A DNA stretch of 64,000 nt from Pseudoalteromonas sp. 0303 (GTDB lineage: Bacteria; Pseudomonadota; Gammaproteobacteria; Enterobacterales; Alteromonadaceae). Shown here in pieces: positions 1-7,181 of the stretch (positions are counted from its first letter, which is position 1; each line of letters starts with the position of its first letter). The translations under genes were made by a program, and so were the position numbers. The DNA is taken from NCBI RefSeq assembly GCF_013349995.1, contig NZ_JABVXF010000003.1, positions 133,787 through 197,786 on the forward strand, read 5' to 3'. The notes beneath the pieces are model-generated. The model ran no database searches. It saw only the letters and a list, made by a program, of their open reading frames with translations, and had not been told where the DNA came from.

Positions 1-1
1 C

Positions 2-433
2 TTTGCAATCGGCATGGGGGTATTTGGCAGCTTTATTTTTAAAGAATGGAGCAAGTTTAAAAACCGTAAAATTCGCTTTATGAAAGCACTAGCCGACAAC
101 TTGTATTTTAAAAACCTCGATAACAATGCAGGTGTTTTCCATACTCTAGTTGATGCAGCTGAAGAAGAAGATGTTAAAGAGGCGCTGCTTGCCTACACCT
201 TTTTACTAAAAAGCGAATCAGCGATGACTGCAGAGCAATTAGATAATCAAATTGAGCAATGGTTTAAGGAGCAACATAATTGCCAGCTCGACTTTGAAAT
301 TGATGACGCTTTAAACAAACTCGTAAAGCTTGATCTAGTTAATCAGCAAAGTGATCTTTATTCAGCGGTTGATTTAGATGAGGCCAAACAGCGCTTAGAT
401 GCGCGCTGGGATGACTATTTTAAGTTTGCCTAA
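2..433 (+). CDS. DUF3754 (TMEM143-like) family protein, C-terminal part
   Basis: The frame is open from the left edge, so the true start lies outside the window and about 143 codons are visible. They begin inside a small-residue hydrophobic stretch (FAIGMGVFGSFIF), probably the last membrane helix. After it comes a basic linker and the segment SLYF-like/LDNNAGVFHTLVDAAEEED with the EALLAY motif, which I recognise as the conserved C-terminus of the DUF3754 family. The acidic helical tail ends at the stop. Function of the family is unknown. Family call from memory of the motif, moderately sure. Confidence 0.7.
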   Translation, partial: FAIGMGVFGSFIFKEWSKFKNRKIRFMKALADNLYFKNLDNNAGVFHTLVDAAEEEDVKEALLAYTFLLKSESAMTAEQLDNQIEQWFKEQHNCQLDFEIDDALNKLVKLDLVNQQSDLYSAVDLDEAKQRLDARWDDYFKFA

Positions 434-525
434 GCCTTTGAAATCAGGTACTAGCGAAACACATATAGACTTCGAGTCAATTCAACTGGGGTAAATGCAA
501 CTTTATCTCAATGTGCTTGCGCAGC

Positions 526-574
526 GAATGGTCTGCTTTTAGGATAAAATTTTACGGCTAAAAAAAGACCATTC
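526..574 (+). promoter_or_regulatory. Inverted repeat ending just before the S9 peptidase start codon
   Basis: GAATGGTCT at 526-534 and AGACCATTC at 566-574 form a perfect 9-bp inverted repeat with a 31-nt loop. The right arm ends one base before the ATG at 576, and no Shine-Dalgarno sequence is visible there. It may be a leader hairpin that influences initiation, or an operator. The role is inference. Confidence 0.4.
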
Positions 575-575
575 C

Positions 576-2615
576 ATGCAATTAAAAAAAACAATCCTTA
601 TTGGAGCAAGCTTGCTGTGCGCAGCAACAACAGCTCAAGTATATGCTAACGACAAGTTTGTCTCTGAAGATATTTTTCAACTTGAATACGCAGGCGACCC
701 ACAAATAAGCCCAGACGGTAAAAAAATCGTTTATGTTCGCAGCGGCTACGACATCATGAAAGATGGTAATAAGCGTAGCTTTTGGCTGTACGATATAAAG
801 TCTGGTCAACACACACCACTGTTTTCTGATGAGCATAACTATAGCCAACCTACTTGGTCTCCAGATAGCAAGAAAATTGCCTTTACCAGCAACTCAAGTG
901 GCTCAAATCAACTTCACGTTTATTGGTTAGCACAAGACAAACAAGCATTATTAACGCAACTACCAAAATCAGTACGTAACTTAACTTGGTCGAATGACTC
1001 TGCACAAATTGCTTTCACCATGAGCATTCCTGAAGGTAAATCTGCGTTCGCTAAATCAGTAAAACTGCCGAAAAAACCAAAAGGCGCTGAGTGGTCAAAA
1101 CCAGTGAGAGTGTTTGAAAAAGCACGCTATCAAGCTGATGGCGCAGGCTTTTTAGAGCCTTCATACCGTCACGTTTTTGTTATTCCTGTTTCGGGTGGCA
1201 CACCACGCCAATTAACATCGGGTGATTATCAGCACTATGGCCCACTTGCTTGGGATCCAAGTAACACAAAACTGGCTTTTTCTGCTGATCGCAATGATGA
1301 GTGGGAATATCGCACAACTGAGTCAGACCTATATGAAATCAATGTAAAATCAGGCGAGCTTACGCAACTAACCGATTTACCAGGCCGTGAAACTAAGCCG
1401 CGTTACGCTGAAGACGGTGATGAACTTGCCTTTGTTGCGCGTGACAATGCCCCTGTGCCTTACATTAACTCGACACTATCTATGCTCGATTTAGATGATA
1501 AATCAATCAAGCATATTACTGAAAAATTAGACCGCTCAGTGGCTGATTATAAGTGGTCAGGCGACGGTGACTTTGTTATTCAGTACGATGATTTTGGTAA
1601 GCGTAAGCTCGCTAAAGTAAACAGCCGCGGTAAGGTAACTGATTTAACTGATACCGTATCGGGCACTTCAATTGGTCGTCCGTATATCAGTGGTAGTTTC
1701 AGCATGGCCAATAATGGCGCTATTGCGTACACCACAGGCAGCGAATACCGCCCAGCTGATTTAGGCTACATCTACAGAGGTAAAAGTAAAACGCTAACTT
1801 CATTAAACGAAGATGTATTAGGCCATAAGAAGCTTGGTAAAGTGCATGAGCTGAATGTTAAGTCGCAGTTCGACGGCCAAGCCATCCAAGGTTGGTACAT
1901 TACACCACCTGACTTTGATGAAAACAAACAATACCCATTAATGGTCGAAATTCACGGCGGCCCACATCTTGCCTATGGCCCAAGCTTTACTGCTGAATTA
2001 CAACGTTATGCCGCTGAAGGTTACGTGGTGGTGTATGTGAATTACCGTGGTTCAACAAGTTACGGTAAAGACTTTGCACTACTGCTAGATGGTAAATACA
2101 GCTCTGAAGAAGACTTTGCCGATCACAACTCGGCAGTTGATGCCATGATTGCTAAAGGCTTTATCGACAGAGATAACCTATTTATTGCTGGTGGTTCAGC
2201 AGGTGGTATTGCAACGGCTTATGCGGTTGGTTTAACAAACCGCTTCAACGCTGCGGCAATTACCAAGCCTGTGATCAACTGGTTAAGTAAAACTCTTTCA
2301 GCCGACAGCTATATTGGTCAAATTCGTAACCAGTTCCCGGGCATGCCTTGGGATAATGTTGAGCACTACTGGAAACGTTCGCCGCTTTCATTAGTGGGTA
2401 ACGTAACCACGCCATCATTGATCATGACAGGTGAAGAAGACCGCCGTACGCCTATTTCAGAATCAGAGCAGTTCTATCAAGCATTAAAACTGCAAAAGGT
2501 CGATACCGTGCTTATTCGTGTGCCGGGCTCACCACATGGTATTGCGGGTCGTCCATCACGTATGATTTCGAAAATTGAATACACGCTTGCGTGGTTCAAA
2601 CAATATCAGAAGTAA
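576..2615 (+). CDS. Secreted S9 family prolyl oligopeptidase / acylaminoacyl-peptidase
   Basis: Serine peptidase expected in the periplasm or outside the cell, cleaving short peptides. Residues 1-25 are a signal peptide (MQLKKTIL, then a hydrophobic core ending VYA). The N-terminal half is a beta-propeller with PD40/WD40-like blades (DPQISPDGKKIVYV, PTWSPDSKKIAFTS, LAWDPSNTKLAFSA) that gates the active site. The C-terminal alpha/beta-hydrolase domain carries GGSAGG with nucleophile Ser541, GEED with Asp622, and SPHG with His654, so the triad is complete. The length of 679 aa is normal for the family. The gene is monocistronic, has no clear ribosome binding site, and converges on the ROK gene. 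Confidence 0.9.
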   Translation: MQLKKTILIGASLLCAATTAQVYANDKFVSEDIFQLEYAGDPQISPDGKKIVYVRSGYDIMKDGNKRSFWLYDIKSGQHTPLFSDEHNYSQPTWSPDSKKIAFTSNSSGSNQLHVYWLAQDKQALLTQLPKSVRNLTWSNDSAQIAFTMSIPEGKSAFAKSVKLPKKPKGAEWSKPVRVFEKARYQADGAGFLEPSYRHVFVIPVSGGTPRQLTSGDYQHYGPLAWDPSNTKLAFSADRNDEWEYRTTESDLYEINVKSGELTQLTDLPGRETKPRYAEDGDELAFVARDNAPVPYINSTLSMLDLDDKSIKHITEKLDRSVADYKWSGDGDFVIQYDDFGKRKLAKVNSRGKVTDLTDTVSGTSIGRPYISGSFSMANNGAIAYTTGSEYRPADLGYIYRGKSKTLTSLNEDVLGHKKLGKVHELNVKSQFDGQAIQGWYITPPDFDENKQYPLMVEIHGGPHLAYGPSFTAELQRYAAEGYVVVYVNYRGSTSYGKDFALLLDGKYSSEEDFADHNSAVDAMIAKGFIDRDNLFIAGGSAGGIATAYAVGLTNRFNAAAITKPVINWLSKTLSADSYIGQIRNQFPGMPWDNVEHYWKRSPLSLVGNVTTPSLIMTGEEDRRTPISESEQFYQALKLQKVDTVLIRVPGSPHGIAGRPSRMISKIEYTLAWFKQYQK

Positions 2616-2619
2616 TGAA

Positions 2620-2652
2620 TTAAGCAGGAGTGAGCTGCTCACTCCTGCTTAA
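2620..2652. terminator. 15-bp perfect hairpin between convergent genes
   Basis: Perfect 15-bp inverted repeat (2620-2634 and 2638-2652) with a CTG loop, lying 5 bases after the S9 stop and overlapping the stop codon of the ROK gene on the other strand. There is no T-run on either side, so termination may be Rho-assisted. It can serve both strands. Confidence 0.65.
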
Positions 2653-3779
2653 AAATAATGATGACTAAGCGCAAGTTGAGCAGAACCTATCGACTGCGCT
2701 TTTTCCCCGCACACGCCCAAACCCACTTCACAGCTACGTAGTCCACGACTATCTAAACGTGCAAATGCTGCAATTGATAACTGCTTGAGCTGTTCAAGCG
2801 CTTTACTCGGTAACGGCGAACCAATAATCACAGCTTGCATATCTAATAGACTCAAACTGTTATGCATGGCAATACTGATAGCCTCAGCAGCTTTTTCAAG
2901 CCAAGGCTGAACTAGTCGTTTATGCTCTGTAAACTGACTGTCAGTTAGCTCGTACACTGAAATGCTAAGTTGCTGCTTATCAAACTCGCTTTGCAATGAT
3001 AGTAATGAACATTGACTAAGTAACTGCTCCCGATCAGCGTTTAGCATTGAGCCTATAGCACCGGCATTACCACTTTTACCTTCGAGAAGTTGGTGGTTAA
3101 TCACCACAGCTCCACCTAAAAAAGCCCCCAAATAAACATACAAAAAATCGCTGTAGTTATTAGGGTTACCAAGGCTTAGTTCTGCACAGCAGGCAGCGTT
3201 ATTATCGTTACTAATATAAACCGGTAAATTAAACTGACTTTCTAAGTAACCTTTTAAGTCGAAATTTTGCCATTGGCTAAGGGTATTTGTTGCAGTATCT
3301 GAAGCGGCTTGCCATTGCCAAATATCAAACGGCATAGCGACCCCTAGCCCACACACATGTGAGCGCAGTTCAGGCTCTAATTGACTGATTAATTGTGGGA
3401 TATATATTTCTAAGAATGATTTAAGCTCATCAACCGATGCTTCATTCACCTCAACAGATACCGATGCTCTTTGCGTGCTTTGTAAGTCAACGAGTATCAG
3501 GTCGAAGCGTCGTCGCCCGATTTTCAAACCAAAGCTAAATGCACCATCTGGATTGAGCCTAAATGGCACGCTTGGTTGCCCTACTCGTCCTTTTACAGGT
3601 GCATCACGAAGCAATAGCTTATCTTCTTCGAGCTTGTTGATGTTCACTGTTGCAGCCTGAGCAGACAAGGCTAACGCTTTCGCTATTTGCGCTTTAGGCA
3701 TGCTTTGCTGTTGCCTAATTAAACTTAAAATTGCGCGCTCGTTCTTGCTTCTTGGTGCTCGCGATAAACTGCTCTTCAT
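2649..3779 (-). CDS. ROK family transcriptional regulator (NagC/Mlc/XylR type)
   Basis: DNA-binding sugar-responsive regulator. Residues about 12-55 form a winged helix-turn-helix (ERAILSLIRQQQSMPKAQIA, then NINKLEEDKLL). The rest is a ROK fold with ISNDNNAACCAELSLGN and the glycine-rich LGAFLGGAVV/GNAGAIGSM segment. The His/Cys zinc motif of NagC and Mlc is not recognisable in the following region (DREQLLSQCSLLSLQ), so zinc binding is doubtful and this is a diverged member. It diverges from a FucP-type sugar transporter with a 33-bp palindrome between them. Inference: it represses that transporter and itself, with a sugar or sugar phosphate as inducer. Confidence 0.85.
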   Translation of the reverse strand: MKSSLSRAPRSKNERAILSLIRQQQSMPKAQIAKALALSAQAATVNINKLEEDKLLLRDAPVKGRVGQPSVPFRLNPDGAFSFGLKIGRRRFDLILVDLQSTQRASVSVEVNEASVDELKSFLEIYIPQLISQLEPELRSHVCGLGVAMPFDIWQWQAASDTATNTLSQWQNFDLKGYLESQFNLPVYISNDNNAACCAELSLGNPNNYSDFLYVYLGAFLGGAVVINHQLLEGKSGNAGAIGSMLNADREQLLSQCSLLSLQSEFDKQQLSISVYELTDSQFTEHKRLVQPWLEKAAEAISIAMHNSLSLLDMQAVIIGSPLPSKALEQLKQLSIAAFARLDSRGLRSCEVGLGVCGEKAQSIGSAQLALSHHYF

Positions 3780-3847
3780 AACATCCTTCTTGATATAAGC
3801 TTGATAAGCGGCCTATTAGACCTGTTTGGCGTACTATCTACCAGTCA

Positions 3848-3880
3848 AAATAATAAATCAACTAGGTTGATTTATTATTT
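3848..3880. promoter_or_regulatory. 33-bp palindrome, likely operator of the ROK regulator
   Basis: Fifteen-base arms 3848-3862 and 3866-3880 are perfect reverse complements around a TAG spacer. The arms are AT-rich at the outside and end CAAC/GTTG inside, resembling in style the TTATTT...AAATAA operators of NagC-type ROK proteins. It sits 68 bp upstream of the ROK start and 54 bp upstream of the transporter start, which is an operator position. Confidence 0.7.
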
Positions 3881-3934
3881 ATAGTCGTGAATACTGTCGG
3901 CCACAACAATATGAACACATTAATCCGGTGAACT

Positions 3935-5224
3935 ATGCAAACACAGCCTGCTATTGTATCGCGCCAAATGCTTTGGCCTTTTATTCTGCTTACAATTTGC
4001 TTTGCTGCTTGGGGTACTGCGGCCAATATGACAGACCCATTAGTAAAAGTTTTTAGCAAAACATTTTCGATGAGTGCGTTGCAATCAGCACTGGTGCAGT
4101 TTAGTTATTACGGCGCTTATTTTTGCTTAGCTTTACCGGCAGCCATGATCAATAGACGGTTTAATTATAAAACGGGGCTGTTAGTGGGTTTAGCTATGGC
4201 CGCCTGTGGTGCCTTATTGTTTTACCCTGCTAGCCAAACCATGCTCTATAGCCACTTTTTACTGGCCTTGTTTATTCTTGCTGGTGGCTTGTCTATTTTA
4301 GAAACCTCGGCAAACCCCTATGTCATGCAGTTAGGATGCGAGCAAACAGCAACCCGTAGACTTAACCTCGCACAAGCTTTCAACCCCGTTGGTACTAATA
4401 TTGGTGTGTTTTTAGCGGCGACGTTGATCTTACCGAACTTAAATCAAGCTGATAGCGCAAGCCGTGCCCTGATGAGTGAAGCGCAATTAAAAACCGTTGT
4501 GAGTGCAGAACTCGATGCTGTGATGGTGCCGTATGTGGGTATGGCCTGTTGCTTAATCTTACTATGGCTATGTATCTTTTTTAGCCGCTCTCCTGCCACA
4601 GTAACAAAAGCCGCAGCGCAGCCGCGTAAACTTAAAAAAACCTTTCAACATTTGTATCAAAATAAGCACTACCGATTTGGCGTGCTGGCACAGTTTTTTA
4701 ATGTTGGCGCACAAACCTGTGTATGGACCTACACCATTGGTTACACCATGGAAGCTCTTAACACGACAGAAGTTACTGGCGGTCAGGTGTTACAATATTC
4801 TATGCTGGTGTTTTTAGTGTCTCGCTTCATTATGACTTGGCTAATGCGCTTTATTAGCGGCGCTAAATTACTGCGTTTTATGGCTTTAGTTGCAGCCGTG
4901 CTTTGTTTTATTGTTACCACCCAAATTAATTTAGTGGGCGTAGTCGCACTTGTCGCTATTTCAAGCTGTCTATCTTTGATGTTTCCAACCATTTACGGCA
5001 CAGCACTTGAAGGCCTCGGCGAAGATGCAAAAGTTGGTGCGGCAGGTTTAGTAATGGCAATTTTAGGGGGCGCATTTTTACCTCTGATCCAAGCCGCAAC
5101 TATAGATGCCTTTAACACTGCGGTTTCGTTTGTTGTACCACTTGTTTGCTTTTTAATTGTTGCTTTGTACGGCCACCATACTAAAGTACCAGCAATACCC
5201 GCCAAAGCGCAGTTGCAGGACTAA
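3935..5224 (+). CDS. Sugar MFS transporter, FucP family
   Basis: Twelve-helix inner-membrane symporter of the fucose/glucose/galactose/GlcNAc group. Hydrophobic helices span the whole 429 aa. Family features are the TM4 region LETSANPYVMQLG, AQAFNPVGTNIGVFLA with the Asn-Pro element typical of FucP and GluP, and the late MFPTIYGTALEGLGEDAK with GAAGLVMAILGGAFLPLIQ. These are FucP family signatures. The sugar cannot be told from sequence; no catabolic genes flank it. It is probably controlled by the divergent ROK regulator through the palindrome at 3848-3880. Start codon chosen as the first ATG after the palindrome; only a weak GG-containing ribosome site precedes it. Confidence 0.88.
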   Translation: MQTQPAIVSRQMLWPFILLTICFAAWGTAANMTDPLVKVFSKTFSMSALQSALVQFSYYGAYFCLALPAAMINRRFNYKTGLLVGLAMAACGALLFYPASQTMLYSHFLLALFILAGGLSILETSANPYVMQLGCEQTATRRLNLAQAFNPVGTNIGVFLAATLILPNLNQADSASRALMSEAQLKTVVSAELDAVMVPYVGMACCLILLWLCIFFSRSPATVTKAAAQPRKLKKTFQHLYQNKHYRFGVLAQFFNVGAQTCVWTYTIGYTMEALNTTEVTGGQVLQYSMLVFLVSRFIMTWLMRFISGAKLLRFMALVAAVLCFIVTTQINLVGVVALVAISSCLSLMFPTIYGTALEGLGEDAKVGAAGLVMAILGGAFLPLIQAATIDAFNTAVSFVVPLVCFLIVALYGHHTKVPAIPAKAQLQD

Positions 5225-5243
5225 ACGCATCAATGAGATAATG

Positions 5244-5271
5244 CACCTCGTTTACCTACTTAAGCGAGGTG
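5244..5271 (+). promoter_or_regulatory. Hairpin covering the ribosome site of the next gene
   Basis: CACCTCG (5244-5250) pairs with CGAGGTG (5265-5271) across a 14-nt loop. It follows the transporter stop by 20 bases and has no T-run. The right arm is the only plausible Shine-Dalgarno (GAGGTG) for the ATG at 5284, so the hairpin may hide it. It could instead be a weak terminator. Confidence 0.4.
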
Positions 5272-5283
5272 TATCGTCAATTA

Positions 5284-5655
5284 ATGGAACATATTACATT
5301 TTTCATGGTCAAGTTTTTGGCCTTTTCTGTTGGCTGTTTTTCCTGCTTTTTACTTCATGACCAAGCCAATGTTGCCCTTGTGTTATCTGCTGCATTTACT
5401 GGATTAGTTGGCACATTTATTCCTTTTCCTGCTCGTTTTGGTAACCATCCTTATGCAGCCATTTACGCTGGTAGTTTTGCTGGTATGTGCTCATCGAGTT
5501 TAATCAACAGCTACTGGGAGCTGAGTTTTATCTCTTTAATTGGTGCCAGCCTTTACGTATTAACTATGAACCTATTTGCAGGTTTTGGTGGTCGTCTTGG
5601 TAGCGTTGCTTTTGCCAGTGTGGCGCTTTACATGCTTGCAAAAGGAGTCTTTTAA
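5284..5655 (+). CDS. Small integral membrane protein, first of a look-alike pair
   Basis: Not recognised as a named family. About 123 aa, nearly all hydrophobic, with four or so membrane segments. The segment YAGSFAGMCSSS, then ASLYVL, then GFGGRLGSVAFAS, resembles in order and spacing the second protein of the pair. ATG 5284 is preferred over GTG 5269 because GAGGTG at 5266-5271 can then serve as ribosome site, although the spacing is long. It is translationally coupled to the next gene, with which its stop shares one base. Confidence 0.7.
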   Translation: MEHITFFMVKFLAFSVGCFSCFLLHDQANVALVLSAAFTGLVGTFIPFPARFGNHPYAAIYAGSFAGMCSSSLINSYWELSFISLIGASLYVLTMNLFAGFGGRLGSVAFASVALYMLAKGVF

Positions 5656-6035
5656 TGGATTTGTTTATTACAATTACCGCTTTACTTGGTGCCTACTCTA
5701 CTTACTTTTTAGCACATCATAACCGCTTTGATGGCATTCGCGCCTCAGCCGCCACTAGCATTATTGCATTTGCAATTTTAAGCCTATTCCCTATTGATGT
5801 AGAACTTTACAGCGTGGCGTTTTTTGGGGGGACTTTCATTGGCATGAGCGCACCAAAACGCTTTGGCATTTTTACATTAGCCATTGCTTCAATATTGTTT
5901 GCTTTGTTGTTTGAATACCTTGTGCCGCGCTTGCATGGCTATGGCGGTGCATTGGGCTTGAGTGCTTTTCTATCTGTGTGTGTTTGCCATATCGGTATCT
6001 TGCTAGGGGCACCCCGCAGTAAAAAAAGCAACTAA
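5655..6035 (+). CDS. Small integral membrane protein, second of a look-alike pair
   Basis: Unrecognised membrane protein of 126 aa with about four to five hydrophobic segments. The start overlaps the preceding stop (TAATG), and AAAGGAG at 5639-5645 is a good ribosome site, so the two are co-translated. FFGGTFIGMSAPKRFG, then ASILFALL, then GYGGALGLSAFLS, mirrors the upstream protein and suggests an ancient duplication forming a two-subunit membrane complex. Neighbours give no hint of substrate. C-terminus is short and basic (APRSKKSN). Confidence 0.72.
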   Translation: MDLFITITALLGAYSTYFLAHHNRFDGIRASAATSIIAFAILSLFPIDVELYSVAFFGGTFIGMSAPKRFGIFTLAIASILFALLFEYLVPRLHGYGGALGLSAFLSVCVCHIGILLGAPRSKKSN

Positions 6036-6119
6036 ATCTGACTTGGCAATTAAAAACCTATACCTTTTCACTAAGATTCTTTAGTATGTTAAATACTTGT
6101 TTAAGGATAAAGGATCTTT

Positions 6120-6896
6120 ATGCTGTTTCGCTCATTACTGATTGCTACCATGCTTTGTTTCATCAGTTGTGCAACGGCTGCGAAAACACTGACCTTTATC
6201 GCTGAAGATCTACCTCCTTACCATTTTAAAAATCAGCAAGGCGAAGCCGATGGTGCACTTGTTGAAGTAGTAAAAGCCGCCTTAACACACGCAAACATCC
6301 CCAGCGAATTCGAAATTATGCCTATGGCGCGGGCTTTTCATGAGCTCGAAAACAATCCAAACATGTTAATGATTTCGCTACTAAAAAACCCAACTCGTGA
6401 GAGTCGCTTTCAGTGGTTAGCACAAACCTATTTTTCGGACGCTTACCTCGTTGACCTTGCGAGCAAAAGCCACAAAATATTTAGTTTAAAGCAAGCTCAG
6501 CAGTACCGTGTCGCGACTATTCGAGGCTATTCAAGTGAGCATTACTTGAAGCATGCCGGATTTAATGAAGATAAAAATTTGGTGCTAGTCAGTCATTACC
6601 ATCAACTTTGGCAATTGCTTGAAAAAGAGCGCATAGACTTTGTGCTGACCAACACCCTGACCTTGCAAAACGAACTGGCATTATCTGGGGTTGATCCGAG
6701 TGATATTCATAAAAGCCTACACTTAGATGACTTTCCGTCAGGTCTTTATTTAGCTGCAAATCTTAATTTAGATAAACAACTCGCTGTGCAATTAAGTAAC
6801 GCGGTTGAAGCTTTGAAGCAAAGTGGTCAATACCAAGCAATATTACAAAAATGGCAGTTGCCTTTATGCGAAATCAACAAGAAGTCAATCAACTGA
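6120..6896 (+). CDS. Periplasmic solute-binding protein, SBP_bac_3 type, orphan
   Basis: Residues 1-21 are a signal peptide ending ATAA. The mature protein starts with the family hallmark LTFIAEDLPPYHF and includes DGALVEVVKAAL and the MPMARAFHELENNP region. This diverged branch of the amino-acid-binding family occurs alone in Alteromonadales and Vibrio, without permease genes, as here. At 258 aa it is near the usual length. Just before its stop a second frame opens that encodes a hydrophilic stretch and a membrane helix, so the present C-terminus (CEINKKSIN) may come from a frameshift. Ligand unknown; possibly sensory rather than transport. Confidence 0.75.
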   Translation: MLFRSLLIATMLCFISCATAAKTLTFIAEDLPPYHFKNQQGEADGALVEVVKAALTHANIPSEFEIMPMARAFHELENNPNMLMISLLKNPTRESRFQWLAQTYFSDAYLVDLASKSHKIFSLKQAQQYRVATIRGYSSEHYLKHAGFNEDKNLVLVSHYHQLWQLLEKERIDFVLTNTLTLQNELALSGVDPSDIHKSLHLDDFPSGLYLAANLNLDKQLAVQLSNAVEALKQSGQYQAILQKWQLPLCEINKKSIN

Positions 6897-7036
6897 GTGA
6901 CGATAAGCAAATTCAAGCGGCCCAACTAAGCGAAAGTGAATGGCTATTTAAAGCGTGGTTATTGGGCTTAAGCAGTTTGATTTTACTGATTTCTGGCTTT
7001 GCTTACCGCTTATTAGTGAACAACAGGTTTAATTAG
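6851..7036 (+). other. Overlapping frame encoding a linker and one membrane helix
   Basis: This frame overlaps the end of the solute-binding gene by 46 bases. It reads a charged Gln-rich linker (NQQEVNQLSDDKQIQAAQ) followed by one clean membrane helix (AWLLGLSSLILLISGFAY) and a short basic tail. There is no ribosome site at its ATG. The arrangement of binding domain, linker and membrane helix is common in membrane-anchored sensors, so I read it as the shifted C-terminus of the upstream gene rather than a separate gene. Confidence 0.45.
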
Positions 7037-7051
7037 CATCACGATTCCCTA

Positions 7052-7076
7052 AAATCGCCCCTAAACAGGGCGATTT
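7052..7076 (+). terminator. Hairpin after the solute-binding gene
   Basis: AAATCGCCC (7052-7060) and GGGCGATTT (7068-7076) form a perfect 9-bp stem with a 7-nt loop. No T-run follows, so it is a weak or Rho-aided terminator. Confidence 0.55.
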
Positions 7077-7181
7077 CACGACATTGAGCCCAATTAATGC
7101 CGACCAAGGTCGCATATTATTTAATCAAAAAAACACCTACATTTTTTAGGGTCTCTCACTAAAAAGTATAGGAGCCTCACA

